A stretch of 57,129 nt of DNA from Streptococcus sp. k-402 (GTDB lineage: Bacteria > Bacillota > Bacilli > Lactobacillales > Streptococcaceae): assembly GCF_013277515.1 (NCBI RefSeq), contig NZ_VMNB01000010.1, positions 89,015-146,143 on the forward strand, written 5' to 3'. The notes under the pieces were generated by a model that was not told the DNA's origin, searched no databases, and saw only the letters and a program-made list of their open reading frames with translations. A program made the translations under genes and the position numbers. The number at the start of each line of letters is the position of its first letter. Within the stretch, counting starts at the first letter, position 1. Below, one piece after another: positions 26,531 to 37,867 of the stretch.

Positions 26531-29323
26531 TTATTTCTCTTCAAATCCTTCTGAGACTGCGTCCGCGAAGTTTTCTTCTACGATACTTGCACAGTGGTCA
26601 CAAATGACGGCATGGTAGCTGCGTTCTGCTGTTGTTGGGTCGATACGACGGCAACGGTCACATACTTGGCCTGCAGCGCGTTCAACTGTGAAGGCTACAT
26701 CTTCGAAGCTAACGGCAACTTCTGGAGCTGGTCCTTCTGCGATGGTCAATTCAGACACGATCAAAAGTTGTGCTACATTGCTGTTTACTGCTTCGAGTAG
26801 AGTTTTCACAACTTCATTTGGGTAAACTGTCAAGTGTGCTTCGAGTGATTTACCGATAACTTTTGCATTACGCGCTTCTTCCAAGGCTTTTTGAGCTTGT
26901 CCACGGAAGTCCATGAAGGCTGCCCATGTATCCAAGATTTCTTCTTGATTAGCAAATGTTTCTGCTTCTGGCAATTCTGACAATTGAACGAAGTCTTCTG
27001 CTTCAAACTCAAGGTATGACCAGATTTCTTCCGCAGTGTGAGGAAGGATTGGTGTCAAGAGTTTCGTGATTTTCACAAGAATGTCATAGAAGACAGTCTG
27101 CATTTGACGGCGTTCCAGTGATTTGGCACCTTCAATGTAAACAACATCTTTGGCAAAATCAAGGTAGAAGGCTGACAAATCAACGTTGATAAAGTTCACC
27201 AAGGCCTTGTAGATTGTCAAGAATTCAAAGTCTGCATAGGCATCACGAATGGTCTTGACAAGCTGGTTAAAGCGAATCGTCATGTACTTATCAACTGAAC
27301 GAAGTTCATCGTAAGCTACTGCGTCTTGAGCTGGGTTAAAGTCAGATGTGTTAGCAATCAAGAATCGAAGGGTGTTACGGATTTTACGGTAAGTTTCAGA
27401 GACTTGGCTCAAGATATCCATAGAGATACGCACGTCGTTGCTTGAGTCAACACTTGTTACCCAGAGACGCAAGATTTCTGCACCAAATTGTTTTTCAACA
27501 TCACTTGGAGCAATGGTATTTCCAAGAGATTTAGACATCTTCTCACCTTTACCATCAAGGGCAAAACCTTGTGACAAGATTTGTTTGTATGGTGCTACGC
27601 CATGGTTAGCAACAGATGTGATGAGTGAAGAGTTGAACCAACCACGGTACTGGTCAGAACCTTCTAGGTAAAGGTCTGCTGGGTAAGTCAACTCAGGACG
27701 GTTTACTACAACCCCATTCCATGATGAACCTGAGTCAAACCATACATCCATAATATCTGTTTCTTTTTTGAACTCACCATTTGGTGAACCTGGATGAGTA
27801 AATCCTTCTGGCAAGAGGTCCTTAGCATCACGTTCCCACCAAATGCTTGAACCATGTTCTTCAAAAAGTTGAGCTACGTGTTCAATCGTTTCAGCTGTCA
27901 TGATAGCTGTACCATCTTCAGCATAGAAGATAGGAAGTGGAACACCCCAAGCACGTTGACGAGAGATAACCCAGTCGCCACGGTCACGAATCATATTGTA
28001 AAGACGGACTTTACCCCATTCTGAGTGGAATTTCACTTTTTCAATTTCGTCCAAGATTTCTTGGCGGAATTTAGAAACTGAGGCAAACCATTGTGGAACT
28101 GCACGCCAGATGATTGGTTTCTTGGTACGCCAGTCAAATGGGTATGAGTGAGATATTTCTTCTTGGGCTAGAAGGAGACTGCCGAGTTTTTCAATAACAG
28201 TTGGAACCACCTTGTCATAGAATTGACCTTCAAACTCAGGACCAGCATTCTTCATCATGATACCACGTTCGTCAACAGTGACTGCAACTTCAAGACCATT
28301 AGCAATACCGACATTGTAGTCATCCTCACCAAAACCAGGGGCTGTATGGACAATACCAGTACCAGAATCAGTTGTAACGTGGTCACCAAGAATAACGAGT
28401 TCATCTACAGCTGTATCCCATGGGTGTTCTGTTACGATATGATTCAATTCTTGACCACGGTAAGTTGCCAACACTTGAACATCAGCCCAACCAAATTTCT
28501 CAGACAAGCTAGTCAACAATTCTGCAGCAACCACAAACTTACGAGCTTCACCAGCAGGTTGAACCAAGACGTAATCAATATCCGCTCCAACAGTCAAACC
28601 ACGAGAAGCTGTGATGGTAAATGGAGTAGTTGTCCAGACAACGATATAAGTATCTGTATCTAGAACACCTTTGCCATCTTTTACCTTATTGGCATAGTAA
28701 AGAGATGTAGAAAGCAAGTCATGATATTCAATTTCTGCTTCAGCAAGGGCTGACTCAGATGACCAAGACCAGTAAACTGGTTTGGCACCACGGTAGATAT
28801 AACCCTTATTAGCCATCTCACCAAAGACACGGATTTGGGCTGCTTCATAGTCAGGAGTCAAAGTCACATATGGATTTTCCCAGTCACCAGAAACACCCAA
28901 ACGTTTAAAGTCTTCACGTTGTTTATCTACTTGAGAAAGAGCGTATTCACGGCAAAGTTTCAAGTACTCAACCAAGTCCATTTCTTTACGTTTGACACCT
29001 TGTTTTGCCAAAACTTGCTCGATTGGCAGACCATGAGTATCCCAACCTGGGATAAATGGTGCGTAAAAACCTGACATGGATTTTGAGCGAACAATGATAT
29101 CTTTTGAAATCTTGTTCATAGCATGTCCAACGTGGATATTTCCGTTCGCGTATGGAGGGCCATCATGCAAGGTGAAATGAGGTTTTCCTTGGTTCAATTC
29201 TTGACGACGTTGGTAAAGTTTTGCATCTTCCCATTCCTTTTGCCAAACTGGCTCTTTGGTAGGAAGGCCTGCACGCATTGGGAAAGCTGTTTTCCCAAGA
29301 TTAAGGGTATCTTTGAGTTTCAT
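26531..29323 (-). CDS. ileS: Isoleucyl-tRNA synthetase
   Basis: 930 residues, type-1 bacterial IleRS. HIGH motif variant HVGH in [16 protein letters not shown] (near 55-70), the CP1 editing domain, KMSKS in [10 protein letters not shown] (near 593-602), and a C-terminal zinc-binding pair CDRC...CDHC (near 890-915). Strong preferred-codon usage. It is controlled by the Ile T-box leader directly upstream. No truncation. Confidence 0.97.
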   Translation of the reverse strand: MKLKDTLNLGKTAFPMRAGLPTKEPVWQKEWEDAKLYQRRQELNQGKPHFTLHDGPPYANGNIHVGHAMNKISKDIIVRSKSMSGFYAPFIPGWDTHGLPIEQVLAKQGVKRKEMDLVEYLKLCREYALSQVDKQREDFKRLGVSGDWENPYVTLTPDYEAAQIRVFGEMANKGYIYRGAKPVYWSWSSESALAEAEIEYHDLLSTSLYYANKVKDGKGVLDTDTYIVVWTTTPFTITASRGLTVGADIDYVLVQPAGEARKFVVAAELLTSLSEKFGWADVQVLATYRGQELNHIVTEHPWDTAVDELVILGDHVTTDSGTGIVHTAPGFGEDDYNVGIANGLEVAVTVDERGIMMKNAGPEFEGQFYDKVVPTVIEKLGSLLLAQEEISHSYPFDWRTKKPIIWRAVPQWFASVSKFRQEILDEIEKVKFHSEWGKVRLYNMIRDRGDWVISRQRAWGVPLPIFYAEDGTAIMTAETIEHVAQLFEEHGSSIWWERDAKDLLPEGFTHPGSPNGEFKKETDIMDVWFDSGSSWNGVVVNRPELTYPADLYLEGSDQYRGWFNSSLITSVANHGVAPYKQILSQGFALDGKGEKMSKSLGNTIAPSDVEKQFGAEILRLWVTSVDSSNDVRISMDILSQVSETYRKIRNTLRFLIANTSDFNPAQDAVAYDELRSVDKYMTIRFNQLVKTIRDAYADFEFLTIYKALVNFINVDLSAFYLDFAKDVVYIEGAKSLERRQMQTVFYDILVKITKLLTPILPHTAEEIWSYLEFEAEDFVQLSELPEAETFANQEEILDTWAAFMDFRGQAQKALEEARNAKVIGKSLEAHLTVYPNEVVKTLLEAVNSNVAQLLIVSELTIAEGPAPEVAVSFEDVAFTVERAAGQVCDRCRRIDPTTAERSYHAVICDHCASIVEENFADAVSEGFEEK

Positions 29324-29352
29324 GGTATCTCCTTTATAAATAATAACAAATT

Positions 29353-29570
29353 AAAAACCACGACTGCCAAAAAGGACGAAAATCGTGGTACCACCTTTAT
29401 TCGGAAAAAGATCTAGTCTTTCTCCCTCTTATCCCGTAACGTGGGGAACGTCAAATCTTACTCCATTCAGACTTGATTGTTTGAGAGGATAATCTTATCG
29501 TTAGGGAATGCAGGACTCACACCATCTCCTGCTCGCTGGAAATATAAGGATAAGATATTGTTCTCAGAAT
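29353..29570 (-). promoter_or_regulatory. T-box riboswitch (isoleucine) in the ileS leader
   Basis: Elements read on the minus strand: Stem I with the GCGAGCAGG...GTGAGTCCTGC distal pattern. At its base, TCTTATC pairs with GATAAGA, leaving an internal loop whose AUC at 29490-29488 fits an isoleucine specifier codon. The T-box sequence AAAGGTGGTACCACG is near 29384-29398. The terminator has CCACGA/TCGTGG arms (29358-29363, 29383-29388) and a five-T tail at 29353-29357. Uncharged tRNA-Ile would pair with the T-box and prevent the terminator from forming. Confidence 0.92.
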
Positions 29571-29575
29571 ATTTC

Positions 29576-30457
29576 TTATAAAATTGTAACGGATTCTTGC
29601 GGTGCTTCAAATCCTGGTGCTGAATCAAACGTTTCTGTAGCTGGTGTTGGACCTGTCGGATGCACTGGAGCTACTTCTGGTTCTTCGTACATTGGACCAA
29701 CTGGATGAGCAGGCTCTTCTTCCATTTGAGGACTCACTACAGGAGTTGGATTTTCCACTCCCTGTTTAGCCTGAGCTTCAAATTCAGCCAATTCTTTATT
29801 GGCTGCCTCAATACGAGCTTGTAACTCTGCCATTTCTGCTTGAGAGAACTGACGTGTCATATCAATTGGTTCTTCCTCAATTGGAGCTGGAATCGGTTCT
29901 CCAAGTACTTCGCTAACCACTTCTTTAAAAGCTTCATCACTGGTTTGAAGATAAGTAGCTGTTGGACGGAGAATATCTTCCCAATCTGAAGACTCAACAA
30001 TAGCCAACTGACTCTCAATTGTAGATTTGAGACGTTGGTGGAAGACACGGCTCTTGTTCTTCAATTCTTCTGTTTCAACAGCAACTTTCTTAGCATTATC
30101 AGTTGCTTGACGAAGAATCTCGTTTGCCTTATATTTAGCTTCTTCCAACAAGCGTTGCGCATCTTGTTCTGCTTGGTGAACGATATTGTTTGAACGTTCA
30201 TGTGCCGCTTGTTTCACTCGCTCAGCTGTGTCTTGGGCAATCAATACAGACTGGCTCAATGAATCTTTCATTTCGTCAAAGTAAGACAAACGTTCTTCTA
30301 AACTCTTAATACGCAAATCTTTATCATGATTCGCACGAACAAGATCTTCGTAATCACGAACCACAATATCTAAAAATTCATCGACTTCTTCTGGATCAAA
30401 ACCTCTGAATCGAGTTCCAAAGGTTTTGTCCTTTATTTCTAATGATGTAATTGGCAT
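29576..30457 (-). CDS. divIVA: Cell-division protein DivIVA
   Basis: 293 residues. The N-terminal membrane-curvature-binding motif PITSLEIKDKTFGTRFRGFD and EEVDEFLDIVVRDYE are followed by two long coiled coils (about 30-165 and 205-235) and an acidic, proline-rich tail with repeats of the HP(V/T)GP type. It localises to septum and poles and guides cell-wall growth. A GTG 12 nt upstream keeps the frame open, but GAGGAATAGA places the start at the ATG 30457. It follows ylmH by 8 nt at the end of the division cluster. Confidence 0.96.
   Translation of the reverse strand: MPITSLEIKDKTFGTRFRGFDPEEVDEFLDIVVRDYEDLVRANHDKDLRIKSLEERLSYFDEMKDSLSQSVLIAQDTAERVKQAAHERSNNIVHQAEQDAQRLLEEAKYKANEILRQATDNAKKVAVETEELKNKSRVFHQRLKSTIESQLAIVESSDWEDILRPTATYLQTSDEAFKEVVSEVLGEPIPAPIEEEPIDMTRQFSQAEMAELQARIEAANKELAEFEAQAKQGVENPTPVVSPQMEEEPAHPVGPMYEEPEVAPVHPTGPTPATETFDSAPGFEAPQESVTIL
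29583..29610 (-). promoter_or_regulatory. Probable ileS promoter within the 3' end of divIVA
   Basis: Minus-strand TTGAAG (29605-29610) and TACAAT (29583-29588) with 16-bp spacing, just upstream of the T-box leader. Confidence 0.45.
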
Positions 30458-30465
30458 TCTATTCC

Positions 30466-31251
30466 TCACTTACTTAATAATAACTGGACGGTTATTTTTT
30501 TCTTCTCTTTTTTCGTTTGTCCCTTATCTTGAAGCAATCTCAAGCGCCCAAATTTTCTCACACTAATCAAGTCTCCAACTTGAACAGTGTAATCTGATTT
30601 GTCTACCACATGATAATTTACTTGGACAAGTTTCTTTTCAATCAACTGGTTTGCTTGATTCCTAGATAGTTTCAAAACATTTGATAAAAGAACATCTAAT
30701 CGAAAACTAGACACACATAAATCCAGCTCTCGATACTGTTCTATCTTATCTATTTTCTCGGTGAAAGGACGTTCCTCCAGCGAAACAGGTATACGGCCAA
30801 TTTTCTTCAATCCATCTTGAAAGAGAAGAAAAAATTGCTGATTGACCATAATCTGCGCTCGTTCTTCATCTACTAGGATATCTCCAAAAAGTTTCCGTTC
30901 AATCCCTAATTGATTGATGACTGTCCCTAAAATCTTAGCATGCGTTAAGTGTTCAAATTTATTGGAATACACTATTTCCTGGAGAGATATTTCAAAATCT
31001 GAAAACTCTGGTTGGAAATAATCTGGGTATAATAAAACTCGAACATACTCACTCGAGACGAATTCCCCACTACTGCTACAAGCAAGACCATAGGTTTTGG
31101 CCAAAATCTTTAATAGCTTCTCCTGATGAGGATTGATAAAAGGAGTTAAAAAAGGAGCATAGCTATCTTCTACCTTCTTTATCCATTCCATTCCCTTGTC
31201 AAGAAATGGACGATCTTCTATGGAGAAATGCTGGTAAATCCCTTTATTCAT
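30466..31251 (-). CDS. ylmH: S4-domain RNA-binding protein YlmH
   Basis: 261 residues. N-terminal YlmH domain (FSIEDRPFLDKGMEWI), then the C-terminal S4 RNA-binding domain (LRLDVLLSNVLKLSRNQANQLIEKKLV, about 180-250). B. subtilis YlmH is a ribosome-associated factor with links to quality control and division. The frame is open 66 nt further upstream, but the ATG at 31251 overlaps the ylmG stop (ATGA), typical of this cluster. Function beyond RNA binding is inferred. Confidence 0.92.
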   Translation of the reverse strand: MNKGIYQHFSIEDRPFLDKGMEWIKKVEDSYAPFLTPFINPHQEKLLKILAKTYGLACSSSGEFVSSEYVRVLLYPDYFQPEFSDFEISLQEIVYSNKFEHLTHAKILGTVINQLGIERKLFGDILVDEERAQIMVNQQFFLLFQDGLKKIGRIPVSLEERPFTEKIDKIEQYRELDLCVSSFRLDVLLSNVLKLSRNQANQLIEKKLVQVNYHVVDKSDYTVQVGDLISVRKFGRLRLLQDKGQTKKEKKKITVQLLLSK

Positions 31252-31510
31252 CCTATCATCGCCAGAAAACGGACTAGGTTTTCTCCTAAAAATCGAATCA
31301 AAACAATCGCAACCCAAACAGATAAATCAAGACCTGCTATCTGTAAAGGCAGGCGTTGCAAAGGAGCAAGTACTGGTTTTACCAACGCTACAATCCAACG
31401 ACCTAAACTGGATTCGTAGGCACCTGGAAACCAAGACATGACAGCAAAGGCCACCAAAATCAGGGAGTAAATATCTACTGCATTATAAATCATACGAATT
31501 AAAAAAATCA

Positions 31511-31511
<1 letters not shown>
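31248..31511 (-). CDS. ylmG: YggT family membrane protein YlmG
   Basis: 87 residues with two membrane helices (about 5-25 and 60-80) and the YggT signature of SWFPGAYESSLGRWI and VKPVLAPLQRLPLQIAGLDLSVWVAIVLI. A small integral membrane protein of unknown biochemical role, linked to division or plastid division by homologues. Its start overlaps the sepF stop by one base (TAATG). Confidence 0.92.
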
Positions 31512-32059
<548 letters not shown>

Positions 32060-32731
32060 CTACTTAAAAAATGATGTACCTATACGAACAAAGGTGGAAC
32101 CGAATTGAATCGCTTTTTTATAATCACGACTCATTCCCATACTTAACTCGGTCATAGGCATATTTGGAATTTGTTTTTCTTGGATTTCTTTTTGTAAATC
32201 TTGGGTAGCCTTGAAAATTTCTTTCAACTGCTCACTACTAGCCTCAAAAGGTGCCATCGTCATTAAACCAACATATTCAATCTTATCTAGTCTGGCTAAC
32301 TCTGGCAAGATTTCCAGCAGTTCCTCTCTCGAAAAACCGTGCTTGCTTTCTTCTTTAGAAATATTTACCTGAAGGAAACACTTGATGACTCGGTCACTTC
32401 TTTTTTGAATTTCCTCTGCTAGCTTGACTGAATCCAAAGCATGGAAATAATCAACGTATTGAATAACATCTTTCACCTTACGTCTTTGCAAGGTACCAAT
32501 CAAATGCCAAGTCACATCTCGATCTTTTAAAGCTTCATATTTCTCCAGAAACTTATCGACACGATTTTCACCGATATGATGAACACCTAGCGGAAGCAAG
32601 GCTTCCGCTGTCGGTACATCTACATACTTGGTAACTGCAATGACAGAGACTGAACCACTCTCTCGATGAGCACTCAGACTCGCCTCTGCGACTTCTCGAA
32701 AAACAAGTTCTGTATTTTCTTTTACATTCAT
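32060..32731 (-). CDS. ylmE: PLP homeostasis protein YggS/YlmE
   Basis: 223 residues, COG0325. The PLP lysine lies in AVTKYVD (K at about 34); HHIGENRVDKF and the C-terminal LSMGMSRDYKKAIQFGSTFVRIG motif for phosphate binding are present. It carries PLP but has no known catalytic turnover, and influences B6 and amino-acid pools. It lies 4 nt after ftsZ and 9 nt before sepF in the same operon. Confidence 0.94.
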   Translation of the reverse strand: MNVKENTELVFREVAEASLSAHRESGSVSVIAVTKYVDVPTAEALLPLGVHHIGENRVDKFLEKYEALKDRDVTWHLIGTLQRRKVKDVIQYVDYFHALDSVKLAEEIQKRSDRVIKCFLQVNISKEESKHGFSREELLEILPELARLDKIEYVGLMTMAPFEASSEQLKEIFKATQDLQKEIQEKQIPNMPMTELSMGMSRDYKKAIQFGSTFVRIGTSFFK

Positions 32732-32735
32732 TTAC

Positions 32736-33998
<1,263 letters not shown>

Positions 33999-34011
33999 TT
34001 ATTTTTCCTCT

Positions 34012-35385
34012 TTATTCGTCAAACATGCTTCCGATCAAGCCACGGAAACGATCTGCTAATTTCGGTTTATTTTGTGAAGCTTGTTGGAAATCCGCCATTG
34101 GTTCTGTAGGCGCCACCGGCTCTACTTCTGGAGCAGGAGCTGGTTGAACAGGCGTTGATTGTACAAACTGAGCTGTCTTTTGCAGCATCCCACCAAAACT
34201 AATTGGCTGATGACTTAAATCATTCTCACCTTTTATCGCTCTCTGAGCCAAAAGATTAACTTCTGTTAATTGACCCGCAAATTCTGATAAACTAATCACA
34301 TGCGCAAAGGCTGGATTACGGATACCAACTTGATTTGGAACATAAAGCTTGACACGAACGCCAAAGACTTCTTGAGCCAATTCTACCATACCCGGTAAAA
34401 TAGCATTTCCACCGATCAAGACAATGCCACCAGGGAGCTCCAATAGACGTCTTCTATCTAATTCTTGCTTAATTTGTTCAAGGATGTGCTTGATTCGTGC
34501 AGAAATAATTTCTGACAAGTAGGCTTCCGTCACTTCGACTGCTTCTACTTCTCCAATAACTTCTACTTGGAAGGTTTCTTTGCTTGCAAGAGGAGGGTAA
34601 GCCTCTCCATAGTTTAATTTCAAACCTTCAGCCAACTTCTGAGAAGTTTTCAAGACTTTAGAGATATCCTTAGTTACATAATCTCCGCCTTCTTGGAGAA
34701 TATTGGTAAACTGGAGTTCTTGGTTACGGATTGTAGCGACAGTCGTTTGACCTGCCCCCATATCAATCACTGTAGCACCAAATTCACGTTCCCCTTCGTT
34801 CAAAACTGATTGAACCATTGCTAGTGGTGAAATGATAATATTTTCAACCTGAACACCTGCACGCTCAACCGTCTTACGCAAATTGTGCAAGATAGTACGA
34901 GGTCCTGTATAAAGCAAACCACGCATTTCAAGGCGAACCCCCATCATGCCACGTGGGTCACGAATCCCTTGGAAACCATCCACAATAAATTCTTCAGGAA
35001 TAAAGGTAATGACTTCACGGTCAGGTGTCATACTCTTTGTCAAAGCTGATTTGACAACATTTTCAACATCTTGATCCGTAATTTCCTTGGTATCAGATGT
35101 TACTGGAATCATCCCTTGAGTTGGTTCTACCTGCAAAAGATTACCAGGCAAGCCGACATTCACTGATTTAATAGAAATGCCTGCCTTTTCTTCCGCTTGG
35201 GAAATAGCTGATTTGATAGCAGTTGCTGCCGCATCAATATCAACAATAATTCCATCCTTTACACCTTTACTTTTGGCATTACTCACGCCAATTACATTTA
35301 ATTCACCATTTCTCTGCTCGGCTACAAGCACCTTAACAGAGCTTGTTCCAATATCTAGACCTGTAAAAAAGCCTTCTCTAGCCAT
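34012..35385 (-). CDS. ftsA: Cell division actin-like protein FtsA
   Basis: 457 residues. Actin-fold ATPase that anchors FtsZ to the membrane. ATP-binding phosphate 1 motif LDIGTSSVKVLVAE (about 10-23), the 1C domain, phosphate 2 motif VIDMGAGQTTV, adenosine motif PGGIVLIGGNAILPG, and a C-terminal amphipathic membrane helix KLADRFRGLIGSMF after a Pro/Ala-rich linker. First gene of the ftsA-ftsZ-ylm unit. Confidence 0.97.
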   Translation of the reverse strand: MAREGFFTGLDIGTSSVKVLVAEQRNGELNVIGVSNAKSKGVKDGIIVDIDAAATAIKSAISQAEEKAGISIKSVNVGLPGNLLQVEPTQGMIPVTSDTKEITDQDVENVVKSALTKSMTPDREVITFIPEEFIVDGFQGIRDPRGMMGVRLEMRGLLYTGPRTILHNLRKTVERAGVQVENIIISPLAMVQSVLNEGEREFGATVIDMGAGQTTVATIRNQELQFTNILQEGGDYVTKDISKVLKTSQKLAEGLKLNYGEAYPPLASKETFQVEVIGEVEAVEVTEAYLSEIISARIKHILEQIKQELDRRRLLELPGGIVLIGGNAILPGMVELAQEVFGVRVKLYVPNQVGIRNPAFAHVISLSEFAGQLTEVNLLAQRAIKGENDLSHQPISFGGMLQKTAQFVQSTPVQPAPAPEVEPVAPTEPMADFQQASQNKPKLADRFRGLIGSMFDE

Positions 35386-35466
35386 TACATCGCATCCTCT
35401 CTATCTTCCAAGTTTCGCACTTCGTATTATTCCATAGCTAAACCTAGGCATAGCTATTCACAGAAT

Positions 35467-35472
35467 ATTATA
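35467..35472 (-). promoter_or_regulatory. -10 element upstream of ftsA
   Basis: TATAAT on the minus strand in GTGTTATAAT, about 80 nt before the ftsA ATG. The -35 is not a good match. Confidence 0.45.
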
Positions 35473-35585
35473 ACACAAAAAATTTAATCGTGCTTGCTTT
35501 TTTCCTAAATTTCCCAGCCAATTTTTGAGTTTGTCTATTCAGAAATTCTTATTTTATGAGCTGCTTGTAAAAACTCTCTAAGATC

Positions 35586-35615
35586 AAAAAAGAAAGCTCA
35601 TTTCTAAGCTTTCTT
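35586..35615 (-). terminator. Terminator of the YwaF-like gene
   Basis: AAGAAAGCT and AGCTTTCTT arms (35590-35598, 35607-35615) with an 8-nt loop and a T-run on the minus strand. It overlaps the stop codon and separates this gene from ftsA. Confidence 0.85.
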
Positions 35616-36308
35616 TGCAATCATTTTTTCTGCTTCTTGTTCTAAAAATAGTTCCAAAATTTTCTTTGTCAACGTAATCGCCGCTGACAAGGCCAGGGAA
35701 ACGATTAAATAATTAGCTACTAAGCCGTGGTCTCCAACCAATGGCGGTTTTGTCAAAAATCCATAATCGCCACCTGTTACCAAATTGACCACAAAAATCA
35801 AGGCATTTAATGCAAAGGTCATGAGAAAAATCCCCTTCACATCCAGCAAACGCGCACTATACTGTCTCAAGAGATAAATTAGGGAGTTCCCCAAGAGAGC
35901 TAAGTGGCCAAAGATAAAGGATAAAATCGCAATATGGGGGAAAGGATAGGCATCTGGCACTGGATAAACAAAGGCTGCTAATGTCCCAAATGTTCCTAGC
36001 AATGCAAAATACTGCCTATATTTAGACTGACCAGGAAGCAAGAGCACCACAAACATGGCCATACGACAATGGTAAAAGGGTAAGCTTTCTGATAGTGGCA
36101 TATGATTGACCCAGTACCAACCATAAAGTAGGATTAACTGAACGGCCTGTAAAATCTGGAAAAATCGTTGGTAAACCCTCTTTTCACGATAACGATAGGC
36201 TGTATAAAAGGTCAAAGCCAAGAGTGTAAATATACTGACATACCAAAAAAGGTCAAATTTGGGCGGTTCTGTTGCTTGGGTCGTAAAGAAAATATCCCAT
36301 AAATTCAT
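35604..36308 (-). CDS. TIGR02206/YwaF-like integral membrane protein
   Basis: 234 residues with seven hydrophobic segments. The family hallmarks are the helix with LPFYHCRMAM (about 74-83), the following GQSKYRQYFALLGTFGTLAAFVYP and the conserved HIAILSFIFGHLALLGNSLIY. Homologues (B. subtilis YwaF and the eukaryotic TMEM164) share the histidine- and cysteine-containing core; TMEM164 is an acyltransferase, but no activity is established for bacterial members. It stands between ftsA and murF with its own terminator. Confidence 0.82.
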   Translation of the reverse strand: MNLWDIFFTTQATEPPKFDLFWYVSIFTLLALTFYTAYRYREKRVYQRFFQILQAVQLILLYGWYWVNHMPLSESLPFYHCRMAMFVVLLLPGQSKYRQYFALLGTFGTLAAFVYPVPDAYPFPHIAILSFIFGHLALLGNSLIYLLRQYSARLLDVKGIFLMTFALNALIFVVNLVTGGDYGFLTKPPLVGDHGLVANYLIVSLALSAAITLTKKILELFLEQEAEKMIAKKA

Positions 36309-36402
36309 CTAGTCTTCCTCATGATTCAAAATTTTCCTGCATATTATTATACCATGCTATTTGTAAAAAATGGATTTAGAAATACGTAAATGTTTGACAA
36401 AA

Positions 36403-37776
36403 TTACTTGTCTTCAGTTTCTAAACTTTCTACCAATTTGGCTAGGTTCATAGAGTTAGAGCCTTTGAGCAGGATTTGGTCATTGGTTCCAAGGCTTTCCT
36501 TGACCTGCTTGACTAGGTCTTCAAATTGGTCTTGGTCTTCTGTTTTCTTGAAGTAAAAAACGTGGCCAATTGGGAACATTTGACTAGCCAATTGGGCTAA
36601 TTCAGCAATATCTTCCCCATAGAAAATCACGGTATCCAGCACATCTGGCGAGAGGCTCAAAATCATCTGATTATGGAGTTGAACTGACTGGTTACCCAGT
36701 TCCTTCATGTCCGCTAAAACCGCAATTTTCTTGCCACCTTCATTGGCTGGAATGGCAGAAAAAGTCTCCAAAATCAACTTCATAGCAGTTGGATTGGCAT
36801 TGTATACGTCAGACAGAATATCTGCTCCATTGGCTGCTTTCTTCCACTCGGTACGGTTACGCGTCAATTCAAGATGTTGGAAGGCCAAACGAATTTGCTC
36901 CTCTGAAACTCCTTCTTGTATGGCAACATAGGACGCAATCATAGCATTGGTAGCATTGTACTTACCAGTCACTGGCAAATCAAGGTCTTGTTCCAAGAAA
37001 TTAGCCTTAAAGGTCAGACTGTCCTTACGCTCAACCAAGTCTGTGATTTCCAACTCAGCTCCTTGCCCAAAACGGACCACCTTTTTATCAGCTGGCAAGT
37101 AGGCCTCTACAATGGAGTCGGCTGGGGCCAAAAGCAAAGAACCTTCAGCCATCCCGTCTGCAATTTGCATCTTTCCTTTAGCAATCTCAGAACGGTCTTT
37201 GAAAAAGGCCAAATGGGCTTCTCCAACCAAGGTTACGATGGCTGTTTTTGGACGAGCCAATTCAGACAAGAGATGAATATCTCCCAAGTGATCCTGCCCC
37301 ATCTCCAAGACCAACTTTTCTGTTTCTTCAGGCATATGGAGAACTGTGTAAGGAAGGCCAATCTCATTATTGTAGTTGCCTTGTGTTTTGTAAGTTTTGT
37401 AGGTTGTTGATAGCAAGTGCGCTAACATATCCTTGGTCGTTGTCTTGCCATTTGAACCCGTAACCGCAAAGACATCAACCGCTGTTTTTTCAAGATAGTA
37501 GGCAGCTAGGGTTTGAAAGGCAGTCAAAACATCATCTACTAGAATGTAGGGATGATTTGCGATTTCTTTCTCAGACAAGGTTACAGCAGCGCCATTTTCA
37601 AAGGCTGTTTCGATAAAGTCGTGACCGTCACGCGCACCTTTGAGTGGCACAAATAAATCTCCAGTCCCAATCAATCGACTGTCAAACTCAGCCTTTTCTA
37701 ACTGGGCGTCCGCAAAAAGACTAACATCATTTTTAGCTCCAACAGCTTGGACAACCTCATGGATTGTTAATTTCAT
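36403..37776 (-). CDS. murF: UDP-MurNAc-tripeptide--D-Ala-D-Ala ligase
   Basis: 457 residues. Last cytoplasmic step of the peptidoglycan stem peptide. P-loop VTGSNGKTTTKDM (about 106-118), the NYNNEIGLPYT motif, the catalytic EMGQDHLGDI segment, NPTAMKL and a C-terminal LKGSNSMNL. Its ribosome-binding site (AAAGGAGTAG) directly abuts the T-run of the hairpin at 37789-37848, so expression probably depends on anti-termination or read-through. Follows ddl, which makes its dipeptide substrate. Confidence 0.96.
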   Translation of the reverse strand: MKLTIHEVVQAVGAKNDVSLFADAQLEKAEFDSRLIGTGDLFVPLKGARDGHDFIETAFENGAAVTLSEKEIANHPYILVDDVLTAFQTLAAYYLEKTAVDVFAVTGSNGKTTTKDMLAHLLSTTYKTYKTQGNYNNEIGLPYTVLHMPEETEKLVLEMGQDHLGDIHLLSELARPKTAIVTLVGEAHLAFFKDRSEIAKGKMQIADGMAEGSLLLAPADSIVEAYLPADKKVVRFGQGAELEITDLVERKDSLTFKANFLEQDLDLPVTGKYNATNAMIASYVAIQEGVSEEQIRLAFQHLELTRNRTEWKKAANGADILSDVYNANPTAMKLILETFSAIPANEGGKKIAVLADMKELGNQSVQLHNQMILSLSPDVLDTVIFYGEDIAELAQLASQMFPIGHVFYFKKTEDQDQFEDLVKQVKESLGTNDQILLKGSNSMNLAKLVESLETEDK

Positions 37777-37788
37777 TTCTACTCCTTT

Positions 37789-37848
37789 AAAAAGGGTTGA
37801 AGTCCGAGAACTCTGATCACCTTGCAGTGATGATTCTGGCTTCTACCC
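37789..37848 (-). terminator. Terminator-like attenuator between ddl and murF
   Basis: Minus-strand order: GGGTAGAAG (outer arm), an inner stem ATCAC-tgcaag-GTGAT, CTTCAACCC (outer arm), then TTTTT that continues into the murF ribosome-binding site. Confidence 0.65.
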
Positions 37849-37858
37849 TCTCTTTCAT

Positions 37859-37867
37859 TTTATAGCA
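37859..37867 (-). promoter_or_regulatory. Possible extended -10 at the end of ddl
   Basis: TGC-TATAAA on the minus strand overlaps the ddl stop codon. It would start a short leader containing the 37789-37848 hairpin, in front of murF. Confidence 0.35.
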
